Positions 52,816-61,900 of a stretch of DNA of 64,000 bases are shown in pieces. Each line of letters opens with the position of its first letter. Position 1 is the stretch's first letter. Both the position numbers and the translations under genes were made by a program. Below the pieces are notes generated by a model that did not search any database, was not told where the DNA came from, and was given only the letters and a program-made list of their open reading frames with translations. The DNA is from Georgenia faecalis (GTDB taxonomy: Bacteria; Actinomycetota; Actinomycetes; Actinomycetales; Actinomycetaceae): positions 310,001-374,000 of the forward strand of contig NZ_CP033325.1 in NCBI RefSeq assembly GCF_003710105.1, written 5' to 3'.

Positions 52816-52920
52816 GTGGCACGTCAACCAGGACCGGCCCTCGGGCGGCGAGCGTGCGGAGCGGCCGGCGCCGTGACGGTGCGGCCGTCGGCCGCCACCG
52901 GGGCCGGAGGCCCGCGGTGA
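52816..52920 (+). CDS. Possible 34-residue leader peptide
   Basis: A GTG at 52816 follows the good ribosome site GAAGGAG. The frame encodes 34 residues, VARQPGPALGRR then Ala/Gly-rich, and ends TGA, overlapping the next gene's GTG (GTGA at 52917-52920). The start resembles that of the protein at 46721 (VARRPAP). It could be a translational coupler, or a remnant of an N-terminus. Coding is not proven. Confidence 0.35.
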   Translation: MARQPGPALGRRACGAAGAVTVRPSAATGAGGPR

Positions 52921-54419
52921 CCACGCCGCCCCCGCTGCTGCGGATGCGGGGGATCACCAAGTCGTTCTTCGGGGTGCAGGTCCTCAACGGGATCGACATG
53001 GAGGTGCGCGCCGGGGAGGTGCACGCCGTCGTCGGAGAGAACGGGGCGGGCAAGTCGACGCTCATGAAGATCCTCGCCGGGGTGCACCCCGCCGACGGGG
53101 GCTCCATCGAGCTCGACGGCCGGGCCGTGAGCTTCACCCACCCCCTCGAGGCGCAGGCCGCCGGGGTGACCACGGTGTTCCAGGAGTTCAACCTCCTGCC
53201 CGAGCGGACGGTCGCCGAGAACGTCTACCTCGGCCGCGAGCCGCGCAGGTTCGCCCTGGTCGACGGCGCACGCATGGTGCGCGACACCGCCGCTCTCCTC
53301 GACGACCTCGGCATCGAGACCATCGCTCCGGACGTCAAGGTGCGGGCCCTCTCGGTCGCCGAGCAGCAGGTCGTCGAGATCGTCAAGGCGATGTCATTCG
53401 ACGCCCGGATCATCTCGATGGACGAGCCCACCGCGGCGCTCGCCGACCACGAGGTCGAGCTGCTCTACCGCCTTGTGCGCCGTCTCCAGGAACGCGGCGT
53501 CGCCGTGCTGTACGTCTCGCACCGGCTCAAGGAGATCTTCCACCTGTGCGACCGCATCACCATCCTCAAGGACGGCAGCCTCGTCGACACGGTCGACGCC
53601 GCGAGCATCACCTCCGACGAGCTCGTGCGGAAGATGGTCGGCCGGTCGATCAGCGCCCTGTTCCCTCAGCCCCGGGAGGGCACCCGCACCGGTGACGTCC
53701 GGCTCTCCGTCCGGGGGGCCGGCAACCTCATGGTCCGCGACATCAGCTTCGACGTCCGGGCGGGGGAGATCGTCGCGCTCGCCGGGCTCCAGGGCAGCGG
53801 GCGGTCCGAGATCGCGCACGCGCTCTTCGGCGTCGAGCGGTTCCGCACCGGCGAGATCCACCTCGACGGCACGCGCATCGACCCGCGCTCACCGCGGCAG
53901 GCGGTGCGCTGCGGCCTCGCGCTCGTCACCGAGGACCGCAAGGCCGAGGGGCTCGCCCTCAACCAGTCGGTCATGGCGAACGCCCGCCTCGTCCTCGACG
54001 CCGTCGTGCCTCGACGCGCGAACCAGGCGGCGCGGCGCATCCCGGAGATCCTCTCCTCGCTCGAGCTCGCCGCGCGCAGCGGCAGCCACGAGGTGCGCTT
54101 CCTCTCCGGCGGCAACCAGCAGAAGGTCGTCCTGGCGAAGTGGCTCGTCACCGACCCGGCCGTCATCGTCATGGACGAGCCCACCCGCGGCATCGACGTC
54201 GGCGCGAAGCGCGCGGTCTACGAGCTCATGCGGGACCTCGCGGCCCAGGGCGTCGCCATCGTCCTCATCTCCTCCGAGCTGCCGGAGGTCATCGGGATGG
54301 CTGACCGGATCATCGTCCTGCACGACGGCGAGATCAGCGGCGAGCTGCCCGGAGGCTGCGACGAGGAGGCCGTCATGGCGTTGGCCACCCGGCACGAGTC
54401 GGTGGAGGAGATCGCATGA
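52917..54419 (+). CDS. Ribose-type sugar ABC importer, ATPase (system 2)
   Basis: A 500-residue double ATPase of the RbsA/XylG class. Domain 1: GENGAGKST, LSVAEQQ, IISMDEPTAALAD. Domain 2: degenerate Walker A (GLQGSGRSE), LSGGNQQK and VIVMDEPTRGID. GTG 52917 is preferred: GGAGG lies 6 nt upstream and the conserved LLRMRGITKSFFGV begins soon after. A longer frame from 52797 adds a basic, non-conserved stretch and is rejected. First gene of an operon of two permeases, binding protein, isomerase and probably the third surface protein. Confidence 0.93.
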   Translation: MTTPPPLLRMRGITKSFFGVQVLNGIDMEVRAGEVHAVVGENGAGKSTLMKILAGVHPADGGSIELDGRAVSFTHPLEAQAAGVTTVFQEFNLLPERTVAENVYLGREPRRFALVDGARMVRDTAALLDDLGIETIAPDVKVRALSVAEQQVVEIVKAMSFDARIISMDEPTAALADHEVELLYRLVRRLQERGVAVLYVSHRLKEIFHLCDRITILKDGSLVDTVDAASITSDELVRKMVGRSISALFPQPREGTRTGDVRLSVRGAGNLMVRDISFDVRAGEIVALAGLQGSGRSEIAHALFGVERFRTGEIHLDGTRIDPRSPRQAVRCGLALVTEDRKAEGLALNQSVMANARLVLDAVVPRRANQAARRIPEILSSLELAARSGSHEVRFLSGGNQQKVVLAKWLVTDPAVIVMDEPTRGIDVGAKRAVYELMRDLAAQGVAIVLISSELPEVIGMADRIIVLHDGEISGELPGGCDEEAVMALATRHESVEEIA

Positions 54420-55504
54420 GCACGACGTCGACGGTGGCCCCGGCGTCCGCCGGGCGCGCGACCCCGCGCGCGCCCCGCCGGAACCCGCTGCGGTCGGTCC
54501 CGCTCATCTCCGTGGCGCTGCTCGTGCTGCTCGTCGTCGCCGGCATCCTGCTGGCCTCCCGGGGCGAGAACCTCCTCAGCGCCGGCTCGATCGTCGACAT
54601 CCTCACGCGTTCCAGCCTCCTCGGCTTCATCGCGATCGGGCAGACGCTCGTGATCCTGTGCCGGTCCCTCGACCTCTCGGTCGGTTACGTGGCGGCCCTG
54701 AGCAGCCTGGTCGCCGCCGTCGTCATGGACGGGGAGCCGTCGCGCATCCTCCTCGGCGTCGCCGCGGCGCTCGGGATCGCGGCCGCCGTCGGGCTGTTCA
54801 ACGGGATCGTCACGACCAAGCTCGGCGTCCACGCCTTCATCACCACGCTCGGGTCGGGCCTCATCATCAAGGGCTTCCTCGACACCCGGTACCCCGGCCC
54901 GTCCGGGTCGGTGCCCTCGGCGTTCCAGGGCTTCGGCTACACGCGCATCGGCGTGCTGCCGGTCTCCGCGATCATCATGCTCGTCATCGCCGCGGCCGGC
55001 GCCCTCATGCTCCACCGCACCCGGCTGGGGCACAGCATGTTCGCCGTCGGCGGCAACATCGACGTCGCGCGCCTGTCCGGCATCCGCACCGACCGCACGC
55101 TCATCCTCGCGCACGTCATGTGCTCGACGATGGCCGGCCTCGCCGGCCTGCTCCTCGCGGCCCGGTTCAGCACCGGCGTCGGGGCGCAGATCTACGGGGC
55201 GGGCTACGACCTCGACTCCATCGCCGCCGTCGTCCTCGGCGGGACGCTGCTCCTCGGCGGACGCGGCGGCATCGGCGGCACGATCGCCGCGGTCCTCATC
55301 CTCGGCGTCCTCGACAGCCTCTTCAACCAGCTGCAGATCAACCCGTTCTTCCGGGACGTCCTGCGGGGCGTCATCATCATCGCCGCCGTCGCCCTGTACG
55401 CCCGGCGGCAGATCGACCCGAAGAAGGCCCGGGTGCGGTTCCGGGACACGACCTCACCGAGCGCCGCGGAACCACCGCCCGCGACCGAGGGAGGCCGCTC
55501 ATGA
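54416..55504 (+). CDS. Ribose-type sugar ABC importer, permease A (system 2)
   Basis: A 362-residue RbsC-family membrane protein with about nine helices. Signature segments are LCRSLDLSVGYVAALSSLVA, GGNIDVARLSGIRTDRTL and VVLGGTLLLGGRGGIGGTIAAV. It starts in a 4-bp overlap with the ATPase stop (ATGA). Its partner permease follows with a similar overlap, so the system probably has a heterodimeric channel. A hydrophilic C-terminal extension of about 30 residues (KKARVRFRDTTSPSAAE) is unusual for the family. Confidence 0.92.
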   Translation: MSTTSTVAPASAGRATPRAPRRNPLRSVPLISVALLVLLVVAGILLASRGENLLSAGSIVDILTRSSLLGFIAIGQTLVILCRSLDLSVGYVAALSSLVAAVVMDGEPSRILLGVAAALGIAAAVGLFNGIVTTKLGVHAFITTLGSGLIIKGFLDTRYPGPSGSVPSAFQGFGYTRIGVLPVSAIIMLVIAAAGALMLHRTRLGHSMFAVGGNIDVARLSGIRTDRTLILAHVMCSTMAGLAGLLLAARFSTGVGAQIYGAGYDLDSIAAVVLGGTLLLGGRGGIGGTIAAVLILGVLDSLFNQLQINPFFRDVLRGVIIIAAVALYARRQIDPKKARVRFRDTTSPSAAEPPPATEGGRS

Positions 55505-56544
55505 GCACCCGCACCGGCGCGGCACCGGGCGGGCCGCCGTCCTTCCTCGCGCAGCTCAAGCAGAACGGCAGCGGGCCGGTGCTCGTCGTGCTGGCGGTGC
55601 TCGTCGCCGTCATGGCCGTGCTCAACCCCGGGTTCTACGAGCCGCCGTCCCTCATGGCGTTCCTGCGCAACGCCGCGCCGCTCGTCATCCTCGCGATCGG
55701 CCAGTACTTCGTCATCGTGGCGGGCGAGTTCGACCTCTCGGTCGGCAGTCTCGTCGGCGCGCAGGTGGTCATCGCGGCGCGGCTCATCAACGGCGAGGAG
55801 GACCGCACGTGGCCCGTCATCGCCCTCATGGTGGGCTTCGGGCTGCTCGTGGGGCTCGTCAACGGCCTCATCACCACCCTCCTGCGGGTGCCGTCGTTCA
55901 TCACCACGCTCGGCACGATGCTCGTGCTCTACGGCGCGATCCGGATGTGGACCGGGGGGTCGCCCACGGGCGCCCTCTCCGAGGGCTTCCGCCAGTGGGG
56001 GCGCCTGGGTATCGACATGCCCGTCCTGCGTCAGCTGCCCTACGCGCTGCTCATCATGATCGCCCTCGCCGTCGTCGGGATCCTCGTCATGCGCTCCTCC
56101 TACGGGCGGGTGCTCATGGCGACCGGTGACAACGACACCGCTGCCACCTTCGCCGGGGGCCGGGTCTGGCTCGTCCGGACCGGGGCGTTCGTGCTCTCCT
56201 CCCTCTTCGCCACCGTCGCCGGCATCCTCGTCGGCGGCTTCGCCGGGGTCACCGCCCAGGTCGGCCAGGGCATGGAGTTCACCGCCATCACCGCCGTCGT
56301 GCTCGGCGGGGTCCTCCTCGGCGGCGGGCGCGGGTGGGTCGTCGGGGCGATGGCGGGCGCGTTGACCTACCAGCTCCTCGAGCGCCTCCTCGTCCAGCTC
56401 GACATGCCCTCGACGCTCAACCCGACGATCCAGGGCGTCATCATCATCGCCGCCGTCGCCTTCGCGGCGGACCGGTGGCGCACCCGACGAGGGCGGACCG
56501 CCCCGCAGACGCCCGCCGAGCCCGAGCCCGTGGGAGTCGCATGA
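55501..56544 (+). CDS. Ribose-type sugar ABC importer, permease B (system 2)
   Basis: A 347-residue RbsC-family permease, paralogous to the preceding one but clearly diverged. Motifs: VAGEFDLSVGSLVGAQVV, TGDNDTAATFAGGRV and VVLGGVLLGGGRGWVVGAMAG. The conserved GGNPxAA loop of the family is changed to TGDNDTAA. It starts at 55501 within ATGA, overlapping the previous stop. It is likely the second half of the translocation pore. A larger open frame runs into it from the preceding genes, but only this ATG restores the family start. Confidence 0.92.
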   Translation: MSTRTGAAPGGPPSFLAQLKQNGSGPVLVVLAVLVAVMAVLNPGFYEPPSLMAFLRNAAPLVILAIGQYFVIVAGEFDLSVGSLVGAQVVIAARLINGEEDRTWPVIALMVGFGLLVGLVNGLITTLLRVPSFITTLGTMLVLYGAIRMWTGGSPTGALSEGFRQWGRLGIDMPVLRQLPYALLIMIALAVVGILVMRSSYGRVLMATGDNDTAATFAGGRVWLVRTGAFVLSSLFATVAGILVGGFAGVTAQVGQGMEFTAITAVVLGGVLLGGGRGWVVGAMAGALTYQLLERLLVQLDMPSTLNPTIQGVIIIAAVAFAADRWRTRRGRTAPQTPAEPEPVGVA

Positions 56545-56617
56545 GCTGACCCTCGAGCAACGCCCGTCCCGCACTCACGCACGTCCCGACTTCTCATCGC
56601 TACCAAGGAGGGTATTG

Positions 56618-57862
56618 ATGCAGCGAAAGCTCCGCGTGACCGCCGGCATCCTCGGTCTCGGGCTCGCCCTGACCGCCTGCACGACCGACGCACCGACGGA
56701 CACCGAGGACCCCACCACCACCGCCGCGCCCACCACGGAGAGCGGCACCGACGCCGCCACCGCCGCCGAGGGCGGCACCGAGGAAGGGGAGTTCTTCGTC
56801 CGCGCCGACTACGAGACCGAGCTCGCCCAGCGGGACATGACCCCGGAGGGGGACCCCGAGACGCCCTGGCTGCAGATGATCGAACCCATCGAGATGGCCG
56901 ACACCGCCGAGTTCGCCGCGGAGGGGCCGCAGACGCTGTGCTTCTCCAACGCCTCGATCTCCAACCCGTGGCGCGTCACGGGCTGGACCACCATGCAGCA
57001 GCAGGTGGAGGTCCTCCAGGCCGAGGGGGTCATCGGCGAGTTCCGCGTCGCGGACGCCGGCGACGACGACAACAAGCAGATCTCCGACATCGAGTCCTTC
57101 ATCTCCGACGGCGACTGCGGCGCCCTCATCATCTCGCCGTCGACGACGGCGACCCTCACGCCCGCCGTCGAGGCGGCCTGCGAGAGCGGCGTGCCGGTCA
57201 TCGTCTTCGACCGCGGGGTCAACACCGACTGCGCCGTCACCTTCATCCACCCCATCGGGGGGTACGCCTACGGCGCGAGCGGCGCGGAGTTCCTCGTGGA
57301 GAACCTCGAGCCGGGCTCGACGGTGCTGGCGCTGCGGATCCTGCCCGGCGTGGACGTCCTCGAGCACCGCTGGGGCGCCGCGAACGACATCTTCTCGCAG
57401 AGCGACCTCGAGGTCGTCGGCGTGGAGTTCACCGGTGGGGACGGCGCCCAGATCAAGGACATCGTCACCCAGTACCTGCAGCGCGGGGACGTCGATGGCA
57501 TCTGGATGGACGCCGGTGACGGCGCCGTCGCCGCCGTCGAGGCCTTCGAGGACGCGGGCGCGGACTACCCGGTCTTCGTCGGGGAGGACGAGCTGAGCTT
57601 CCTGCGCAAGTGGGAGGACACGGGCATGACGGCAATCGGCCTCAGCTACTCGAACTTCCAGTGGCGCACGCCCGTCCTGGCCGCCCAGATGATCTGGAAC
57701 GGCGAGGAGGTGCCCGCGGAGTGGGTCCTGCCCCAGGCGCCCATCACCGAGGACGACCTGGCCGACTACCTCGAGCGCAACGTCGACATGCCGTCGTTGC
57801 ACTACGCCAAGTTCGGCGGCGAGGACCTGCCCGGGTTCCCGGACGCCTGGCAGGGCCGCTAG
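56618..57862 (+). CDS. Sugar-binding lipoprotein (system 2)
   Basis: A 414-residue binding protein. Signal peptide and lipobox LTAC (Cys at about residue 21), then a Thr/Glu-rich linker and a long N-terminal extension (about residues 55-100) not usual in RbsB. The core has TLCFSNASISNPWRVTGWTTMQQQVEV and CGALIISPSTTATLTPAVEAAC, with GVPVIVFDRGVNTDC. AAGGAGGG lies 5 nt before the ATG at 56618; a TTG three bases earlier is rejected. The ligand is unknown. Several Cys residues in the core could form a disulfide outside the cell. Confidence 0.9.
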   Translation: MQRKLRVTAGILGLGLALTACTTDAPTDTEDPTTTAAPTTESGTDAATAAEGGTEEGEFFVRADYETELAQRDMTPEGDPETPWLQMIEPIEMADTAEFAAEGPQTLCFSNASISNPWRVTGWTTMQQQVEVLQAEGVIGEFRVADAGDDDNKQISDIESFISDGDCGALIISPSTTATLTPAVEAACESGVPVIVFDRGVNTDCAVTFIHPIGGYAYGASGAEFLVENLEPGSTVLALRILPGVDVLEHRWGAANDIFSQSDLEVVGVEFTGGDGAQIKDIVTQYLQRGDVDGIWMDAGDGAVAAVEAFEDAGADYPVFVGEDELSFLRKWEDTGMTAIGLSYSNFQWRTPVLAAQMIWNGEEVPAEWVLPQAPITEDDLADYLERNVDMPSLHYAKFGGEDLPGFPDAWQGR

Positions 57863-57885
57863 CGCCCGACGTCAGCACGCCGTGG

Positions 57886-57919
57886 GGGGCGCGTGCCGGC
57901 CGGTCCCGGCACGCGCCCC
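57886..57919 (+). terminator. Hairpin after binding protein 2
   Basis: GGGGCGCGTGCCGG pairs perfectly with CCGGCACGCGCCCC (14 bp). It may partly end the transporter message before the isomerase gene, or protect it from decay. No T-run. Confidence 0.6.
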
Positions 57920-57973
57920 GCACACCCCGCGCCGAGCCCCGACGCCCGGCACCGACGATGAAGTGGACGGACG

Positions 57974-58831
57974 ATGACGTCTCGCCAGATCGGCGTGAAC
58001 ACCTGGGTGTGGACCTCCCCGCTCACCGACGACTCGCTGCGCCGGCTCGCCCCCACGATCAAGGACTGGGGCTTCGACCTCGTGGAGCTGCCGGTCGAGA
58101 ACCTCGGCGACTGGGACCCGGTCGCCGCCGCGGCGCTGCTGGGCGACCTCGGGCTCGGGGCCACGGTCACGCTCGTCATGGGTGCGGGCAGCGAGCTCGT
58201 CGCCACCGATGCCGCCACCGTCCGCAGGACCCAGGACTACCTCCGCGGCGTCATCGACGCCGCCCGCACGGTCGGGTCCCCGGTGATCGCCGGGCCGGCG
58301 TACGCCTCCGTCGGCCGGACCTGGCGGATGGACCCGGGCGAGCGCCGCCGCTGCTACGGCGAACTCGCCGAGCACCTGGCGCCCGTCGCCGAGCACGGCC
58401 GGGCCGCGGGCGTGACGCTCGCCGTCGAGCCGCTCAACCGCTACGAGACCTCGCTCCTCAACACCGTCGACCAGGCGCTCGAGGCCCTGGCGCCGCTGCC
58501 GGACGTCGGCCTGCTGCTCGACGTCTACCACATGAACATCGAGGAGACGGATGTGCCGGCGGCGATCCGGCGCGCCGGCGCCCGCATCGCCCACGTCCAG
58601 GTCTGCGCGAACGACCGCGGCGCGCCCGGGGCCGACCACCTGCCCTGGGCGCAGATCCTTGCGGCGCTCGACGACGCCGGTTACGTGGGCCCGCTGTGCA
58701 TCGAGTCCTTCACCGCCGAGAACGCGACCATCGCGACCGCGGCGTCGATCTGGCGGCCGCTCGCCGTCACCCAGGACGCGATCGCCGTCGACGGCCTCGC
58801 CCACCTCAAGGAGCTGATGCCCAGCAGCTGA
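57974..58831 (+). CDS. Sugar epimerase of the D-psicose/D-tagatose 3-epimerase type
   Basis: A 285-residue cytosolic TIM barrel, the size of the ketose 3-epimerases. The four metal ligands of that family can be placed: Glu in AVEPLNRYETSLLNT, Asp in LLLDVYHMNIEE, His in IAHVQVCANDR and Glu in LCIESFTAEN. It would interconvert ketohexoses at carbon 3 or act on a related sugar. It lies downstream of ABC system 2, after a hairpin, and 91 bp before the third surface gene, so it probably acts on what that transporter brings in. Confidence 0.85.
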   Translation: MTSRQIGVNTWVWTSPLTDDSLRRLAPTIKDWGFDLVELPVENLGDWDPVAAAALLGDLGLGATVTLVMGAGSELVATDAATVRRTQDYLRGVIDAARTVGSPVIAGPAYASVGRTWRMDPGERRRCYGELAEHLAPVAEHGRAAGVTLAVEPLNRYETSLLNTVDQALEALAPLPDVGLLLDVYHMNIEETDVPAAIRRAGARIAHVQVCANDRGAPGADHLPWAQILAALDDAGYVGPLCIESFTAENATIATAASIWRPLAVTQDAIAVDGLAHLKELMPSS

Positions 58832-58922
58832 CGCGCGGGGGGTCGCCTGTCGGCGGCTGGAACTCGCCGGTGGCGCCTGGTCGCCGCCGGCACCGGATCG
58901 ACTCCATGTGGAAGGACACGAC

Positions 58923-61900
58923 ATGACACCCGAGTTCAGACGGGGGGCGAGGCGGACACTGACGTCGGCGTTCGCCGGCGTGCTGGCCCTGTCCCTGCTG
59001 ACCGCGATACCCGCGGCCGCGCAGACGGCGCCCCCACCGGCCGAGGACGACGCACCCCGCGTCCTCATCTTCACGAAGACCACCCAGTACCGGCACGAGG
59101 ACGCGATCGCCGAGGGCACGCCGGTGCTCATCGACGCCTTCGAGGACGCGGGCATCGACTCCGTGCACACGGAGGACTCGACGATCTTCAACGACGAGGA
59201 CCTGGCGGAGTTCGACGCCCTGGTGATGTTCCAGGCGTCGGGCGACCCGTGGAACGCCGAGCAGAAGGCGGCGCTCGAGCGCTACCAGCAGGCCGGCGGC
59301 GGCATCGTCGCCATCCACAACGCCACCGACATGCGCGGCAACTACGCCTGGTGGGACACCATGATCGGGGCGCTCATGCCCGGTCACGCCGCCACCGGCA
59401 CCGACCCGGGCCTGCCGGGCACCGTCCGGGTGGAGGACCAGCACCACCCCTCCACCGAGCACCTCCCGCAACGGTGGGAGCGCGCCGACGAGTGGTACAA
59501 CTACTCCGCGAACGTCCGCGGCCAGGCGCACGTGCTCGCCACGATGGACGAGACGACCTACGCGCCCGGCGGCAACGCCATGGGCTACGACCACCCGATC
59601 TCCTGGTGCAAGCCCTACGACGGCGGCCGCTCCTGGATGACCGGCATGGGCCACTTCGGCTCCCACTTCACCGACGAGCCGGACCTCGTCCAGCACATCG
59701 TCGGCGGCGTGCAGTGGGCCGCGGGCCTGGTCGACGGCGACTGCGGCGGCACGGTCTGGGGCCAGTACGAGCGGGTGGCCCTCGACCAGAACACCTCCGC
59801 GCCCTTCGGCATGGACGTGGCCGACGACGGCCGCGTCTTCTTCACCGAGCTGGTGCGCGGTCAGGTCCGCGTCTACGACCCCGCGTCGCGCACGACGACG
59901 ACCGCGCTCGAGCTCGACGTCTACTCCGGCGGCGAGGACGGCCTGCTCGGCATCGCCCTCGACCCCGACTTCACCGAGAACGGGCACCTGTACCTCTACT
60001 ACTCGCCGGCGAGCGAGGACGACACCGACCCGGCGAACTTCTTCAGCCACCTGTCGCGGTTCACCATGGACCACGAGACCGGCATCATCGAGCCGGACAC
60101 CGAGCGCGTCCTGCTCGAGGTGCCGGCGCGGCGCCTGCCCGACGAGCCGGGGCACACCGGTGGCGTCGTCGAGATCGACTCCGAGGGCGTCCTCTACCTC
60201 GGCGTGGGCGACGACGTGAACCCGCACTCGGAGCCGTCCGGCGGCTACGCCCCGCTCTCCGAGCGGGACGGCACGTTCCACGACGCCCGCGCGACGTCGG
60301 CGAACAGCAACGACCTGCGCGGGAAGCTGCTGCGGATCGACCCGATCGACGACATCCCGGCGGACGCGGAGCCCGGCGAGGGGAGCACGTACACGATCCC
60401 CGAGGGCAACATGTTCGACGAGGCGGCGGACACCGCGGACAAGACGCTGCCCGAGATCTACGCCATGGGCTTCCGCAACCCGTTCCAGTTCGCCATCGAC
60501 GAGGAGACCGGCCACATCAGCCTGGCCGACTACTCGCCGGACAACAGCAACGACAACCCGGCCACCCGCGGCCCCGCGGGAATCGCCGAGTGGATGCTCA
60601 TCACCGAGCCCGGCTTCTACGGCTGGCCGCTGTGCATGGGCAACAACGAGCCCTTCCGCGACGTCGACTACCGGACCAACCCGGTCACCGTGGGGGACTA
60701 CTTCGACTGCGCGAACCCGGTCAACGACTCCATCCGCAACACGGGCCTGACCGAGCTGCCCGCCGCCGTCGCCCCCGACATGTGGTACGGCTACCGGCGC
60801 AGCTCCCACGGCGCCATCCCCCAGGGGGGCGGCCTGGCGCCGATGGGTGGCCCGTTCTACCACTTCGACGAGAGCCTCGAGTCCGACACGAAGTTCCCGC
60901 CGGCCTTCGACGGCCAGCCGTTCTTCTTCGAGTGGGCCCGCAACAAGATGTACTCCCTCATCCTCAGCGAGGACGGGCAGGGGCTGGAGAAGGTCAACCC
61001 CTTCCTCCCCTCGGAGCCGTTCATGGCACCGATCGAGGCGAAGTTCGGCCCCGACGGCTCGATGTACGTCCTCGACTGGGGCGGCGGCTTCGGCCGGCAC
61101 AACCCCGAGTCCGGGCTGCACCGCATCGACTACGTCTCCGGCTCGCGCTCCCCGTCCGCGGTGGCCACGGCCACCCCGGACAGCGGCCAGGCCCCGCTCG
61201 AGGTCACCTTCGACGGCTCTGGGAGCACCGACCCCGAGGGCGAGGAGCTCACCTACGCGTGGGACTTCGACGGTGACGGCGAGACCGACTCCACCGAGGT
61301 CCGCCCCACGACGACGTACACCGAGAACGGCGTGTACGACGCCCGGCTGACCGTCACCGACCCGCACGGCAAGACCGGCACGACGAGCGTGCCCGTCACC
61401 GTGGGGAACACCCGCCCGGAGCTGAGCTTCGTCCTCCCGCCGACCGGCGCGTTCTTCGACTTCGGAGACGTGCTCTCGTGGGAGATCGAGGCGACGGACG
61501 CCGAGGAGGAGATCGCGGACGAGGACATCATCGTCCAGGTCGCTCTCGGCCACGACGCGCACTCGCACCCGGCCGAGCCGCTCTCCGGCCGCACCGGGTC
61601 CGTCCAGACCAGCCTGGGCGGGGGGCACAGCGACGACATGAACGTCTTCTACGTGCTCGACGCCCGGTACACGGACTCCGGCAGCGAGGGGGTGCCCAGC
61701 CTCACCGGGCAGGACACCTCGCTGCTGTTCGGCAAGGTCCGCGAGGCGGAGTTCTTCACCGACTCCACCGGCGTGACGGCGGCCGCGTCCCGCGACATCG
61801 AGGGCCACGGCACCTCGATCAGCGGGCAGGACGGCGCGTGGGCCTCCTACGACCCGGTCAACCTCCTCAACATCGACCGGCTGCACCTGCGCGTCGCGTC

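Noticed and set aside
58806-61886. A 1026-codon minus-strand frame
   Set aside because: Shadow of the ThuA protein that starts at 58923; the plus frame has clear domains and runs off the window.
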